A DNA stretch of 64,000 bases from positions 1-64,000 of the forward strand of contig JAOARD010000008.1 in NCBI GenBank assembly GCA_025210735.1. The letters run 5' to 3'. Made by a program: the position numbers and the translations under genes. Below, piece by piece: positions 53,939 through 63,840 of the stretch. The stretch comes from Bacteroidales bacterium. GTDB lineage: Bacteria > Bacteroidota > Bacteroidia > Bacteroidales > UBA6680. The notes beneath the pieces were generated by a model. That model was not told the origin of the DNA and made no database searches. It worked only from the letters and a program-made list of their open reading frames with translations. Each line of letters begins with the position of its first letter. Positions within the stretch are counted from its first letter, which is position 1.

Positions 53939-56044
53939 ATGAATAATTTTTTGGATACAGATATATCATACCTCACAGGCGTGGGTCCAAAAAAAGCTGA
54001 GATACTAAAAAAAGAGGCAGACATAAGAACATTTGGCGATCTTATGTACTACTTCCCATTTAGGTATATTGATAAAACAAAATTTTATAAGATAAATGAA
54101 CTTTCGGGCGAGATAAGCAATGTTCAGATTACAGGTAAAATAACAGCAATAAATGTAACCGGACAAGGTAGGGCACAACGCTTGAATGCAACGTTTACTG
54201 ATGGTTCAGGCATAATGGATCTGGTTTGGTTTAAAGGGGTTAACTGGATACGCAAAACGTTACTACCAAACAAACAGTATATTGTATTCGGAAAACCGAC
54301 ACCATTCAACGGCAGATACTCAATTGCTCACCCTGAAATGGAAGAGCTTACACCCAATACAGGTAAAGAGAAATTCATATTTCATGGTGCATACTACACC
54401 ACTGAAAAAATGAAGAACAGCTTTCTTACATCTAAAGGGATACAGAACCTACAGATGAATCTGCTAAAAAATGTTGCTAACAAAATAGCAGAGACGTTAC
54501 CTGACAACATAATAAAATCAAATAATCTTATAGGTCTGCGTGAGGCTTTAATAAATATACACTTTCCTACCAGTCAGGAGATGTTACAAAAAGCATCTAT
54601 GCGATTAAAGTTTGAGGAACTTTTCTTTATACAGATGAGTCTTATCAGACGTAAACTTCTGAGACAATCAAAATCGGAAGGTCATATATTCTCTAAAGTA
54701 GGCGATTACTTTAATAATTTCTTTAATAATAACCTGCCATTTGATCTTACCGGAGCACAAAAAAGAGTTCTTAAAGAGATCAGAAAAGATACAGTTACCG
54801 GAAAGCAGATGAACAGATTACTGCAAGGAGATGTAGGTAGTGGTAAAACACTGGTTGCACTAATGACAATGTTATTAGGAATAGATAATAACTGCCAGGC
54901 TGCAATAATGGCTCCTACCGAGATACTTGCCACACAACACTACAAAACAATATGTGAGATGCTTGACGGTATGCCAATTACAGTTGAGCTGCTTACCGGA
55001 TCTACAAGAAAAAAGAAAAGAGAGACTCTGCACGAGGGGTTAAGAGACGGATCTGTACAGATACTTATTGGAACGCATGCTCTTATTGAAGATACTGTAC
55101 AGTTTAAGAATCTGGGAATAGTTGTAATTGATGAGCAGCACAGATTTGGAGTTATTCAACGCGCCAAATTATGGAAGAAAAACGTTATACGACCACACGT
55201 ACTGGTTATGACTGCTACCCCTATTCCTCGTACACTATCAATGACTCTGTATGGGGATTTGGATGTTAGTGTAATTGATGAGCTTCCACCCGGACGTAAA
55301 CCAATACAGACACAACATTTTACAGATGCAAAACGTCGTGTTGTTTTTGGTTTTATGAAAGAACAGATAGATAAAGGCAGACAGGTATATGTAGTATATC
55401 CACTAATAAAGGAATCAGAAAAGCTTGATATAAAAGACCTTGAAGATGGTTACGAATCAATAACCAGAGCATTTCCGTTACCGGAATATAAGGTAAGTAT
55501 TGTACACGGTAAGATGAAAGCCAAAGATAAAGAGTATGAGATGCAGCGCTTTGCCAAAGGAGAGACCAATATTATGGTAGCTACAACTGTTATTGAGGTT
55601 GGTGTAAACGTTCCTAATGCATCTGTTATGGTTATTGAGAGTACCGAGCGATTTGGACTGTCGCAGTTACATCAGCTCAGAGGAAGGGTTGGTAGAGGTG
55701 CAGAACAATCATTCTGTATACTTATGAGCTCCTATAAACTATCCAAGGAGTCGAAAAAACGTATAGAGACTATGGTACGTACTAACGATGGCTTTGAAAT
55801 TGCTGAAGCTGATCTTAAGCTAAGAGGTCCGGGTGATATGGATGGGACAGCACAGAGCGGTGTTGGGTTTGATCTGAAGATTGCGAACCTTGCAAAAGAC
55901 ACTCAGATTCTTCAGGTAGCAAGAGATTGTGCTATAGATGTTCTGGATAATGATCCCTTACTTGAAAAAGATGATAATAAGATACTCAAACAACGTGTAA
56001 TCAGAGAGGAGAACAAAAAAATTAACTATAGGGAGATAAGTTAA
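53939..56044 (+). CDS. recG: ATP-dependent DNA helicase RecG
   Basis: 701 residues. N-terminal wedge/OB fold (about 50-160), helicase motif I QGDVGSGKT, motif II VVIDEQHRFGV (DEQH), motif III TATPIPRTL and motif VI FGLSQLHQLRGRVGRG, then the RecG C-terminal part. It remodels stalled replication forks and recombination intermediates. Full length for the family. Confidence 0.96.
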   Translation: MNNFLDTDISYLTGVGPKKAEILKKEADIRTFGDLMYYFPFRYIDKTKFYKINELSGEISNVQITGKITAINVTGQGRAQRLNATFTDGSGIMDLVWFKGVNWIRKTLLPNKQYIVFGKPTPFNGRYSIAHPEMEELTPNTGKEKFIFHGAYYTTEKMKNSFLTSKGIQNLQMNLLKNVANKIAETLPDNIIKSNNLIGLREALINIHFPTSQEMLQKASMRLKFEELFFIQMSLIRRKLLRQSKSEGHIFSKVGDYFNNFFNNNLPFDLTGAQKRVLKEIRKDTVTGKQMNRLLQGDVGSGKTLVALMTMLLGIDNNCQAAIMAPTEILATQHYKTICEMLDGMPITVELLTGSTRKKKRETLHEGLRDGSVQILIGTHALIEDTVQFKNLGIVVIDEQHRFGVIQRAKLWKKNVIRPHVLVMTATPIPRTLSMTLYGDLDVSVIDELPPGRKPIQTQHFTDAKRRVVFGFMKEQIDKGRQVYVVYPLIKESEKLDIKDLEDGYESITRAFPLPEYKVSIVHGKMKAKDKEYEMQRFAKGETNIMVATTVIEVGVNVPNASVMVIESTERFGLSQLHQLRGRVGRGAEQSFCILMSSYKLSKESKKRIETMVRTNDGFEIAEADLKLRGPGDMDGTAQSGVGFDLKIANLAKDTQILQVARDCAIDVLDNDPLLEKDDNKILKQRVIREENKKINYREIS

Positions 56045-56121
56045 TATCCATTAAAGGGCTGGATATTAATAAAAAATGATTATATTACGTTTTAAAGTAG
56101 TATCAAACTTTGGATTGTACA

Positions 56122-56820
56122 ATGCAAACAATAGTAATAAACATCCCTGTAAGAGATATATCTCTAAACATCGAAATCCTCAAGGTTTTAGGATTCAGAC
56201 TTATTGACAACGATAAGAATCTTATGTCTAACGGACAAGTTATACTTAGATTATCGCACAGAGCATTCTTTGAGAAAGGCTTCTTTATATGTACCGATGA
56301 TTTTGAAAATCAGATTGCGAGAATAGAGAAAGCAGGCTTACATCTAAATTGCAAGTACTACACAAAAAAGGAGTTTGTAGAAGGATGTCTGCTTGATCCT
56401 AACAAGGTGTTCTTTGGAGTAAAAAAGATGGACAAGCAGTATAAGTTAGATGGTCCGGTTGACAAAACAATAGGCACATTTGCTGGTCTTGGAATAGAGA
56501 CTCTTGATTTTGAAAGAACATCTGATTTCTGGGAAAAGATTGGTCTTGTTTTTGATAAGAACAACTCTAAAATAGGACATTTTCACAAGCTACATATGAA
56601 TGGTTTCAGTATAGTTCTGTATCGTAAGGGGTATATTGATCATCTGTTTCATAATCCGGCTATAATGTTTAAAGACAGCAGAATGGATACTATTATTGAC
56701 AAACTTAAAGATAAAGGTATACTATTCAGATACGAGACAGAGATAAACGCAGATCACACAGGAGCAATAATTGAATTAGATAGTGGTATTCACATATTTC
56801 TGCACAAAGAGAAAAAGTAG
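56122..56820 (+). CDS. VOC-superfamily protein
   Basis: 232 residues from ATG at 56122; an upstream TTG is less likely. Two glyoxalase-like halves: MQTIVINIPVRDISLNIEIL at the start and GTFAGLGIETLDFERTSDFW in the second half. Substrate unknown. Cytoplasmic single gene after recG. Confidence 0.72.
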   Translation: MQTIVINIPVRDISLNIEILKVLGFRLIDNDKNLMSNGQVILRLSHRAFFEKGFFICTDDFENQIARIEKAGLHLNCKYYTKKEFVEGCLLDPNKVFFGVKKMDKQYKLDGPVDKTIGTFAGLGIETLDFERTSDFWEKIGLVFDKNNSKIGHFHKLHMNGFSIVLYRKGYIDHLFHNPAIMFKDSRMDTIIDKLKDKGILFRYETEINADHTGAIIELDSGIHIFLHKEKK

Positions 56821-56952
56821 CACACCACTGTATCTATTAACAAGCATAAACTATGATTAGTAACCACGTGGATTATTAGAGTTGTTTTATATTAAACAAA
56901 ATAATACCATAGCTTTTTCATATCGTTTTATTCCATTTAACAGCCTTAATAT

Positions 56953-56960
56953 TACTTTTG
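56953..56960 (+). promoter_or_regulatory. Candidate -7 promoter box of dapB
   Basis: TACTTTTG matches TAnnTTTG, 53 bp before the ATG of dapB. Confidence 0.4.
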
Positions 56961-57013
56961 CAAAATAACTTATTTACATAAGTACTTTTCAAACATTTAA
57001 AACAATACACATT

Positions 57014-57736
57014 ATGAATATTGCAATTATTGGTTACGGACGCATGGGTAAAGCGATAGAGAAAATCGCAGTTCAGCGTGGGCACACTATAGGCTTAATC
57101 ATTGATAATAACAATAATAACGAACTAAATAACAAAACACTTAAAGACATAGATGTGTGTATAGAGTTCTCTCTGCCACACACTGCTTACGACAACTATA
57201 TTAAATGTTTTAATGAAGGAAAACCTGTTGTATCAGGCACAACCGGATGGTTAGATAAATTTAACGATATAAAAAAGATGTGCGATAAAAGAGCGAACAC
57301 CTTTTTCTATGCATCTAACTTCAGCATTGGTGTAAACATATTTTTTAAGGTTAACCAATATCTTGCAAAGATAATGGACAACTTTAATGAGTATGCTCCT
57401 GAGATGACAGAGATACATCATATACATAAACTTGACTCACCAAGCGGTACAGGTATAACACTGGCTAACGATATTATTAATAATATAGACAGGTTAAACG
57501 AATGGAAAGAGGATGATAAAACAAATTGCGATAAAAACATACTTCCTATAAATGCTAAAAGAGAAGGTATGGTTCCGGGCACACACTCGGTAAAATACGA
57601 CTCTGTTATTGATTATTTAGAGATTACACACAGTGCAAAATCCAGAGAGGGGTTTGCAATGGGAGCTGTACTGGCTGCTGAGTTTGCTGCAAAAAATTCA
57701 GGTTTCCTAACAATGGATGATATGCTTAACATATAA
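57014..57736 (+). CDS. dapB: 4-hydroxy-tetrahydrodipicolinate reductase
   Basis: 240 residues. NAD(P)-binding GYGRMGKAI at the N-terminus, then the catalytic His135-His136 and Lys139 of the family motif (EIHHIHKLDSPSGTG). Reduces hydroxy-tetrahydrodipicolinate in the lysine and diaminopimelate pathway. The dapB, lepB, WbqC order is usual in Bacteroidales. Confidence 0.95.
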   Translation: MNIAIIGYGRMGKAIEKIAVQRGHTIGLIIDNNNNNELNNKTLKDIDVCIEFSLPHTAYDNYIKCFNEGKPVVSGTTGWLDKFNDIKKMCDKRANTFFYASNFSIGVNIFFKVNQYLAKIMDNFNEYAPEMTEIHHIHKLDSPSGTGITLANDIINNIDRLNEWKEDDKTNCDKNILPINAKREGMVPGTHSVKYDSVIDYLEITHSAKSREGFAMGAVLAAEFAAKNSGFLTMDDMLNI

Positions 57737-57840
57737 AAAATGTTAACAAACGTAAGATTATTGATTATTAAATAAGCCTTTTTATTTTCAAAATAATATC
57801 TTTGGTTTCTTTAACAGTCACATTAAATGATTATAAAAAG

Positions 57841-58018
57841 AAGAAACGAGCATGAGAATAGTCATTCGTACAAAAAGATGATTATAATGCGGGGTTACAA
57901 ATGGCAAATGAAAAAACAATTATAAACATATGAAACGAAGCATGAGAAAGAATTTTCACACATGAGAATGATTATTATGCGGAGTTCCATCTGACCATTA
58001 AAAAGAAAAAATAAACAT
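57841..58018 (+). repeat. Two tandem ~90-bp start-codon repeats
   Basis: The first unit (57841-57929) begins AAGAAACGAGCATGAG, with AAG where other copies have ATG, and carries TGCGGGGTTACAAATGGC. The second (57930-58018) begins ATGAAACGAAGCATGAG and carries TGCGGAGTTCCATCTGACC. The second touches the lepB ATG at 58019. Confidence 0.88.
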
Positions 58019-59416
58019 ATGAAATTTATAAAAAACAAGTACATCAGATTTGCAATTGTTGCTGTAACCTATATTTTATGGACAATATGGGTTAAGAATT
58101 TATGGCTTCTATTGGGATTACCAATAATTTACGACATGTATGTGTCTAAAAAAGTTAACTGGACATTCTGGAAGAAAAAAGAGGGTAAAAACAGCACCAT
58201 AATTGAATGGCTTGATGCACTTATATTTGCTGTAGTTGCGGTAACTATGATAAATATTTTCCTGTTTCAGAACTATAAGATTCCTACAGGATCTATGGAG
58301 AAATCGTTACGAATTGGAGATTTTCTGTTTGTGAGTAAGGTTTCTTACGGTCCAAGAATACCAAATACACCAATTGCATTTCCGTTTACACAGCATACAT
58401 TGCCTCTAACAGAATCAACGCCATCGTTTATTAACTGGCCAAACTGGGGTTACAAAAGAATTGCTGGTTTAGGAAAAGTTAAAAATAATGATCCTGTTGT
58501 ATTTAACTTCCCTGAAGGAGATACTGTTATTATTGCAAAATCAACGGAATCATACTACGGTATTCTGCGCAACGAAACCAGAAATATAATAAACAGAGAG
58601 AGAGCTAATGGCAATACTCTTAAAGAGTACAGCTATTACGAAAATATTGCACGTAAAAGTCTTTATAAAACATATAAGAAGACAAAGATTGTTTCGAGAC
58701 CAGTAGACAGAAGGGATAACTACATTAAGCGATGTGTAGCTATTCCGGGAGATAAACTTGAGATAATTGACGGGAAAGTATACATTAATGGTAAAATGAA
58801 TGACCTTCCTGAGAAATTACAGCATATATATAACATACAAACAACTGGTAAAAAGTTCTCTATTCCTAAACTAAATGAGATGGGAATATACAGAAGTGAT
58901 ATTATGGAATATGGTAGTGGAATGTATCAGATACCTCTTACAATTGAGACTTTAGATGTTCTAAAGAGATACTCATATGTAAAGAGTATTGATCGTTATA
59001 TTACTCCTAAAAACACATATGATCCATCAATATTCCCTCATTCACCAGATTATCCTTGGACATTAGATAACTTTGGTCCGTTAACGCTACCAAAAAGAGG
59101 AATGAAGGTAGATTTGAATATGAAAAACATTGCACTTTATAAGAGAGTTATTGATCCTTATGAAGGTAACAAACTTGAGATAAAAGATAGTACTATATAT
59201 ATTAACGGAGAGATAGCTACAAGCTATACTTTTAAAATGGATTATTACTTTATGATTGGTGACAACCGTCATATGTCACTTGATTCGCGTTACTGGGGTA
59301 TGGTTCCTGAGGATCATATTGTAGGTAAGCCTCTGTTTATATGGTTATCGCTTGATAAAGAGGGAAGTTTCCCTGGCAATATCAGATGGAGCAGAATGTT
59401 CCGTAAGGCATACTAA
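58019..59416 (+). CDS. lepB: Signal peptidase I
   Basis: 465 residues, longer than enterobacterial LepB but normal for Bacteroidales. Two membrane segments (about 10-35 and 65-85), catalytic Ser92 (IPTGSMEKSL), catalytic Lys237 (DNYIKRCVAIPGD) and the final GDNRHMSLDSRYWG box. A long insertion lies between the catalytic Lys region and the last box. It removes signal peptides in the inner membrane. Its translation start is preceded by two start-codon repeats. Confidence 0.94.
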   Translation: MKFIKNKYIRFAIVAVTYILWTIWVKNLWLLLGLPIIYDMYVSKKVNWTFWKKKEGKNSTIIEWLDALIFAVVAVTMINIFLFQNYKIPTGSMEKSLRIGDFLFVSKVSYGPRIPNTPIAFPFTQHTLPLTESTPSFINWPNWGYKRIAGLGKVKNNDPVVFNFPEGDTVIIAKSTESYYGILRNETRNIINRERANGNTLKEYSYYENIARKSLYKTYKKTKIVSRPVDRRDNYIKRCVAIPGDKLEIIDGKVYINGKMNDLPEKLQHIYNIQTTGKKFSIPKLNEMGIYRSDIMEYGSGMYQIPLTIETLDVLKRYSYVKSIDRYITPKNTYDPSIFPHSPDYPWTLDNFGPLTLPKRGMKVDLNMKNIALYKRVIDPYEGNKLEIKDSTIYINGEIATSYTFKMDYYFMIGDNRHMSLDSRYWGMVPEDHIVGKPLFIWLSLDKEGSFPGNIRWSRMFRKAY

Positions 59417-59441
59417 AAATATTATTTTCAATAACCCAAAA

Positions 59442-59469
59442 AGAGAGATCGTGTGATCTCTCTTTTTTT
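59442..59469 (+). terminator. Rho-independent terminator of lepB
   Basis: AGAGAGATC-gtgt-GATCTCTCT followed by a seven-base T run, about 25 bp after the lepB stop. Confidence 0.92.
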
Positions 59470-59568
59470 ATTCAATATCCTACCCCCTACTAAACAACCA
59501 TCTTTGATAACTGACATAATATTGATAAATTTAGGTGATAAAATAATTGATAGTTGCCAATACAGATA

Positions 59569-60417
59569 ATGCACAATATTTTCACCCAATACTTCCCTCA
59601 AAATTACCTTATAAAAAAAGAGTTAAGAGGTTCGGTTATCTTTACTCTTATGTGTTTTGTATTTACACTTATATACAGACCTCTCAATACTCACGAAAGC
59701 ATATATTTTGGATATGAACTTACATTAATAATATACTCTGTAGGTGTTTTCATTGCAATGTTTTTAACTATCCCTCTTATAAAAAAAATCAGATACCTCA
59801 GCAACGAAAAAAAATGGACTCTGCCCAAGGAACTAACAGCAATATTAATACTCCTGTTTTCAGGAGGTGTATCAACATATCTGGTTGCATTTATAATTGA
59901 AGAGCCAACTGCCGCACAGAGGCTAAACATAATAACTTTTCTGGATTCTCTTAGCCGGTTCGGATTAATTGGGATCATTCCGTACATGATATTCTCTGCT
60001 AAAAATATAAAGGAACTTTTTGTTAAACGTAGAGATATAGAAAACAGTAACGAGAATATTCAGAGCTGTACTGTACATATCAAGTCAACACTGAAAAGCG
60101 AAAATTTGTCAATAAACCCGGAGAATATTATATATATAATGGCAGACGGAAATTATGTTGATTTTTACATTCTAAATAATCAGAATATTGATAAACAAAC
60201 AATAAGAAACAGTATAAGTAATATACATAAACAACTTTCGCATCTGCCATATATCATAAAAACTCACAGAGCATATATTGTTAATGTAAAAATGGTTAAA
60301 TCAAAAAAAGGAAATTCATCAGGATATAAATTAAAAATAGATGATTCTATAGATAACATCCCTGTATCAAGAAACAATATCAAACTATTCGATAACGTTT
60401 CTGGTAAATACTTGTAA
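59569..60417 (+). CDS. Membrane-anchored LytTR-domain regulator
   Basis: 282 residues from ATG at 59569; a TTG at 59554 would add five. Four hydrophobic segments (about 25-145), then a C-terminal LytTR DNA-binding domain (about 175-275) with NIIYIMADGNYVDFYIL and IIKTHRAYIVNVKMV. There is no receiver domain, so it is a one-component membrane sensor-regulator. Confidence 0.82.
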   Translation: MHNIFTQYFPQNYLIKKELRGSVIFTLMCFVFTLIYRPLNTHESIYFGYELTLIIYSVGVFIAMFLTIPLIKKIRYLSNEKKWTLPKELTAILILLFSGGVSTYLVAFIIEEPTAAQRLNIITFLDSLSRFGLIGIIPYMIFSAKNIKELFVKRRDIENSNENIQSCTVHIKSTLKSENLSINPENIIYIMADGNYVDFYILNNQNIDKQTIRNSISNIHKQLSHLPYIIKTHRAYIVNVKMVKSKKGNSSGYKLKIDDSIDNIPVSRNNIKLFDNVSGKYL

Positions 60418-60498
60418 TATTACTTCAGCAATGTTTCAATAACAGAAAAGTTTACTGATATTTTTACATCTTAATATACATACTAATACAATGTATAT

Positions 60499-60506
60499 TA
60501 TTTTTG
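60499..60506 (+). promoter_or_regulatory. Candidate -7 promoter box of the WbqC-family gene
   Basis: TATTTTTG matches TAnnTTTG, 25 bp before the ATG at 60532. Confidence 0.4.
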
Positions 60507-60531
60507 CACAAAATTATAAGTACAATAGTTA

Positions 60532-61173
60532 ATGGCAAACTCGGTATTACTATCAACGGCATATTTAGGTACAATACAATATTACAGTAAATTACTTGGT
60601 TACAAAAGAATAATCATTGAGAATCAAGAGAATTTCACGAAACAGAGCTACAGAAACAGATGCGATATTTATGGTGCAAATGGTAAACTGAGCCTTACCA
60701 TTCCTGTAAAAAAAGGAAGAACAATAAAAACTCCTATAAACGAGCTTGAAATAGATTATACTGAGGAGTGGCAAAAAAATCATTGGCGATCAATTGAATC
60801 GGCATACAGACATTCTCCATTTTTTGAATATTATGCTGATGATTTGTTACCCTTCTATAAATCAGAGATAAAATATCTTACAGAGTTTAACAATGGTATA
60901 CAAAAGGTGATTCTTGATGCTATGGAGGTATATCCTGATATACAATATACCAAAGAGTATTACAGAGAGGTGACTAACTCAGACGATTTCAGAGATACAA
61001 TTCACCCTAAAACGAGAATGCAAAAACCAGATAACAACTACTCTGTAAGAAAATACTATCAGGTATTTGCCGACAAGTTTGGATTTATTGAGAACCTTAG
61101 TATTCTGGATCTGTTGTTTAATATGGGACCGGAAACAGAAGAGATACTATTAAAATCAATAGTAAACAGATAA
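60532..61173 (+). CDS. WbqC-family protein
   Basis: 213 residues. The family features VLLSTAYLGTIQYYSKLL and YRNRCDIYGANGKLSLTIPV, then KNHWRSIESAYRHSPFFEYY are clear. WbqC-like proteins are linked to surface polysaccharide work in some species; the reaction is not settled. The gene follows lepB as in other Bacteroidales. Confidence 0.9.
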   Translation: MANSVLLSTAYLGTIQYYSKLLGYKRIIIENQENFTKQSYRNRCDIYGANGKLSLTIPVKKGRTIKTPINELEIDYTEEWQKNHWRSIESAYRHSPFFEYYADDLLPFYKSEIKYLTEFNNGIQKVILDAMEVYPDIQYTKEYYREVTNSDDFRDTIHPKTRMQKPDNNYSVRKYYQVFADKFGFIENLSILDLLFNMGPETEEILLKSIVNR

Positions 61174-61256
61174 CAGCAAGAAATCAAAAAAAGATTGAAT
61201 GGTGTAACTGTTTTTTGTACCTTAGTATCTATACAAAAACTACACAGACATAATAT

Positions 61257-62012
61257 ATGACACGATATTTTTTAGAATTATCATATAACGGCACAAGATT
61301 TCATGGCTGGCAGATTCAACCAAATGCATCAACAATTCAGGAAGAGATAAATAAGGCTCTGTCTACAATACTAAGAGAGGAGATTAGTGTGGTTGGTGCC
61401 GGACGAACTGATACAGGAGTACACTCATCATATTATATTGCTCATTTTGATTCGGAAAAAGATCATTTGGCAAAAGGAACAGATTTACGTTATAAGTTAA
61501 ACAGCTTTCTACCAAAAGATATTGCTATACTGAACATTAAAGAGGTAAATAGCGATGCCCATGCCAGATTTGATGCAATATCGCGCACATATAAATACTT
61601 TATAACGCTTGTAAAAGATCCTTTTACAGTTGAATCTTCTTATCACCTTAAAGCTGTGCCTGATGTAAGATTAATGAATAGAGCCGCAGAGTTACTATAT
61701 AACTATAAAGATTTCACCAGTTTTAGCAAATTACATACCGATGTAAAGACAAACAACTGTAACATTATGCATGTAAAGTGGGTGCAATCTAAAAAGAGGG
61801 TTATACTTACAATAAAAGCCGACAGATTCCTTAGAAACATGGTTAGGGCAATTGTAGGTACTCTACTAGAGGTTGGTATGGGGAAGATTACAATTGAGCA
61901 GTTTGCTGAAATAATTGAGAAAAAAGACAGATCTGCAGCAGGTGTATCTGCACCACCTCAAGGATTATTCCTTACAGATATTGAGTATCCAACAAGTATA
62001 TATACAAAATAG
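61257..62012 (+). CDS. truA: tRNA pseudouridine synthase A
   Basis: 251 residues. Catalytic Asp52 in GAGRTDTGVHSS, the RFDAISRTYKYFI strand and FLRNMVRAIVGTLLEVGMG end are those of TruA, which forms pseudouridine at positions 38-40 of tRNA anticodon arms. Cytoplasmic. Confidence 0.95.
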   Translation: MTRYFLELSYNGTRFHGWQIQPNASTIQEEINKALSTILREEISVVGAGRTDTGVHSSYYIAHFDSEKDHLAKGTDLRYKLNSFLPKDIAILNIKEVNSDAHARFDAISRTYKYFITLVKDPFTVESSYHLKAVPDVRLMNRAAELLYNYKDFTSFSKLHTDVKTNNCNIMHVKWVQSKKRVILTIKADRFLRNMVRAIVGTLLEVGMGKITIEQFAEIIEKKDRSAAGVSAPPQGLFLTDIEYPTSIYTK

Positions 62013-62034
62013 GAGTCTGAATATTCAGACTCCT
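62011..62034 (+). terminator. Terminator palindrome of truA
   Basis: AGGAGTCTGAAT pairs perfectly with ATTCAGACTCCT; the stem starts at the last base of the stop codon. Only a weak T run (CTCTTT) follows, so it may serve both strands. Confidence 0.75.
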
Positions 62035-62059
62035 ATCTCTTTCAAGAACAAATTTCCTA

Positions 62060-62416
62060 TTATAAACTCTTCATCTTTATCTTAAGTAGATTATTACTGT
62101 CAATACCTGTTTCCAGAACTGTATTTTTATATGATATATATGTAGCCTTAACCGCATACACATCTGTCTTTAAACTTCTTAACGAGAAGTTTCCTTCAAA
62201 ATCAGTATAAACAATCTCTCCATTAATCTCAACAGATACACCTGCAAGCCCCTCTCCTGTTACATCGTCAACAACTTTACCATCTATAACAGTCATCATT
62301 GCTTTTGCTTCTGAAGCTCCCTTACCTGAAGTATTATTCTCACCTTCAGCCTGTACTAAAAAGTAGTTTGATACTAAAAGAACTGTAATTACAACAATTG
62401 TTTTTAACGTTTTCAT
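62060..62416 (-). CDS. Small secreted carboxypeptidase-regulatory-like protein
   Basis: 118 residues from ATG at 62416. A signal peptide (1-23, FLVQA) is followed by a short low-complexity part and one carboxypeptidase-regulatory-like beta domain (about 42-118: VIDGKVVDDVTGEGLAGVSV). This is the domain seen at the start of TonB receptors, here standing alone. Periplasmic or surface; function unknown. Confidence 0.8.
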   Translation of the reverse strand: MKTLKTIVVITVLLVSNYFLVQAEGENNTSGKGASEAKAMMTVIDGKVVDDVTGEGLAGVSVEINGEIVYTDFEGNFSLRSLKTDVYAVKATYISYKNTVLETGIDSNNLLKIKMKSL

Positions 62417-62624
62417 CGTTTTAAATATTTTTAAGTTTTTATGTCCTAAATTTGTTTTCCGTATTTCTACAGTACAAATGTAGAGTATCAATATTAACTG
62501 AATTTTATTGGCAGGTAATGTTTATGTTAACCTTATGTTAACACAAGCTATTACAATTATTGATATAATTGCATTCGGAAATTACAAAATACTATTGTAC
62601 TATTAATTATCTAATAACAAATAA

Positions 62625-63671
62625 ATGAGACAGGGACATTTTTTGTTTGCAACAGTTTTAATGGCACTATTAGTTGTGCCGTATGAAAAAACCAATGCAC
62701 AACAGGTTGATAAGAAAGAGGATAAGAAGAGTGAGATTAAAGAGTTCTTCTCAAAAGGTAAGGTTTCCGGAAAGATATTTGCCAATTTCCACAGTGGCAT
62801 TTCCGAGTCGGTAAATAAAGAGTCGGCATTTGAGGTAAAAAGAGCCTACTTTGGTTACAAACACAAAGTAAACGAACACTTTTCAGGTGAGATAAAATTA
62901 GACATTGGGAGTCCTAATGATGCTTCTGAATATGCTCTGCTTAAAAGATTTGCCTTCTTCAAAAACGCATATGTACGATATGAGAACAAAAATCTGGCTA
63001 TAAATTTTGGTCTAATAAACCTTTATGCATTCAAAGAGCATGAAAAATTCAATGGTCACAGATACATTTCTAAAGCCTTTCTTGATAAATATAAGTTTGC
63101 ATCAAGTGCCGATTTAGGAGTTAGCGTTGAGTATAAACTGGGAAAAAAACTTAAGGCAGATTTCTCTTTTACTAATGGAGAGGGATATAAGGGTGTTCAG
63201 AGCGACAATACATATCTGGGAGGTTTAGGTTTAACATATAAGCCGTTTAAAGGATTTATGACAAGAGCTTATGTTAATACTACTGTAAAAGACACATGGC
63301 AAAACACCTACTCTATCTTTGCCGGATATGCAAAAAAGAATAGATATTCTATTGGTGCAGAGTTTAACTATCAGTCAAATAACAGATTTGTTGATAATAA
63401 TAACCTATATGGATATTCGATATACGGTAAATGGTATTTTATCAAACACTTTAACATCTTTGCCCGTTACGATGAGCTTAAGTCTAATGTAAGAAGCGGT
63501 GATATAAATCCGTGGAATCTTGCAAGAGATGGATCAGCAATTATAGCTGGAGTAGAGTATTCTCCAATAAAAAATGTAAAAATTGCTCTAAATTATCAGG
63601 ATTGGGCTCCTTATGCTAAAGGAACAGAAAACGAATCTTTCATATTTTGTAATGTTCTGTTTTCTTTTTAA
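62625..63671 (+). CDS. Porin-like outer-membrane beta-barrel protein
   Basis: 348 residues with a signal peptide (1-25, KTNAQ). A short coiled/charged part (KKEDKKSEIKEFF) leads into about sixteen amphipathic strands (FEVKRAYFGYKHKVNEHFSG, GVSVEYKLGKKLKADFSFTN) ending FCNVLFSF. Resembles phosphate-selective-porin-like barrels of Bacteroidota. Outer membrane; substrate unknown. Confidence 0.82.
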   Translation: MRQGHFLFATVLMALLVVPYEKTNAQQVDKKEDKKSEIKEFFSKGKVSGKIFANFHSGISESVNKESAFEVKRAYFGYKHKVNEHFSGEIKLDIGSPNDASEYALLKRFAFFKNAYVRYENKNLAINFGLINLYAFKEHEKFNGHRYISKAFLDKYKFASSADLGVSVEYKLGKKLKADFSFTNGEGYKGVQSDNTYLGGLGLTYKPFKGFMTRAYVNTTVKDTWQNTYSIFAGYAKKNRYSIGAEFNYQSNNRFVDNNNLYGYSIYGKWYFIKHFNIFARYDELKSNVRSGDINPWNLARDGSAIIAGVEYSPIKNVKIALNYQDWAPYAKGTENESFIFCNVLFSF

Positions 63672-63724
63672 TCGTAAGACACAATATTAGTTGAATTATT
63701 TTAATGTATCATAAACTTAAATTG

Positions 63725-63840
63725 ATGAAACTGAGCATGGGTAAAGAGTTTTATTGCAAAGAACAAGCATAATAAAGTCTTTACCAGAACACAAAAACAA
63801 TATTAATTCGAGTTCTATCTGACAATAAAAATTTAGACGT
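63725..63840 (+). repeat. Start-codon repeat, longer variant (116 bp)
   Basis: Starts ATGAAACTGAGCATGGG, has an insertion in the middle, then ATTCGAGTTCTATCTGAC and an A-rich tail touching the ATG at 63841. Confidence 0.75.

Noticed and set aside
59554..59568. TTG start for the LytTR membrane regulator
   Set aside because: An ATG five codons downstream is the simpler start; nothing is conserved before it.
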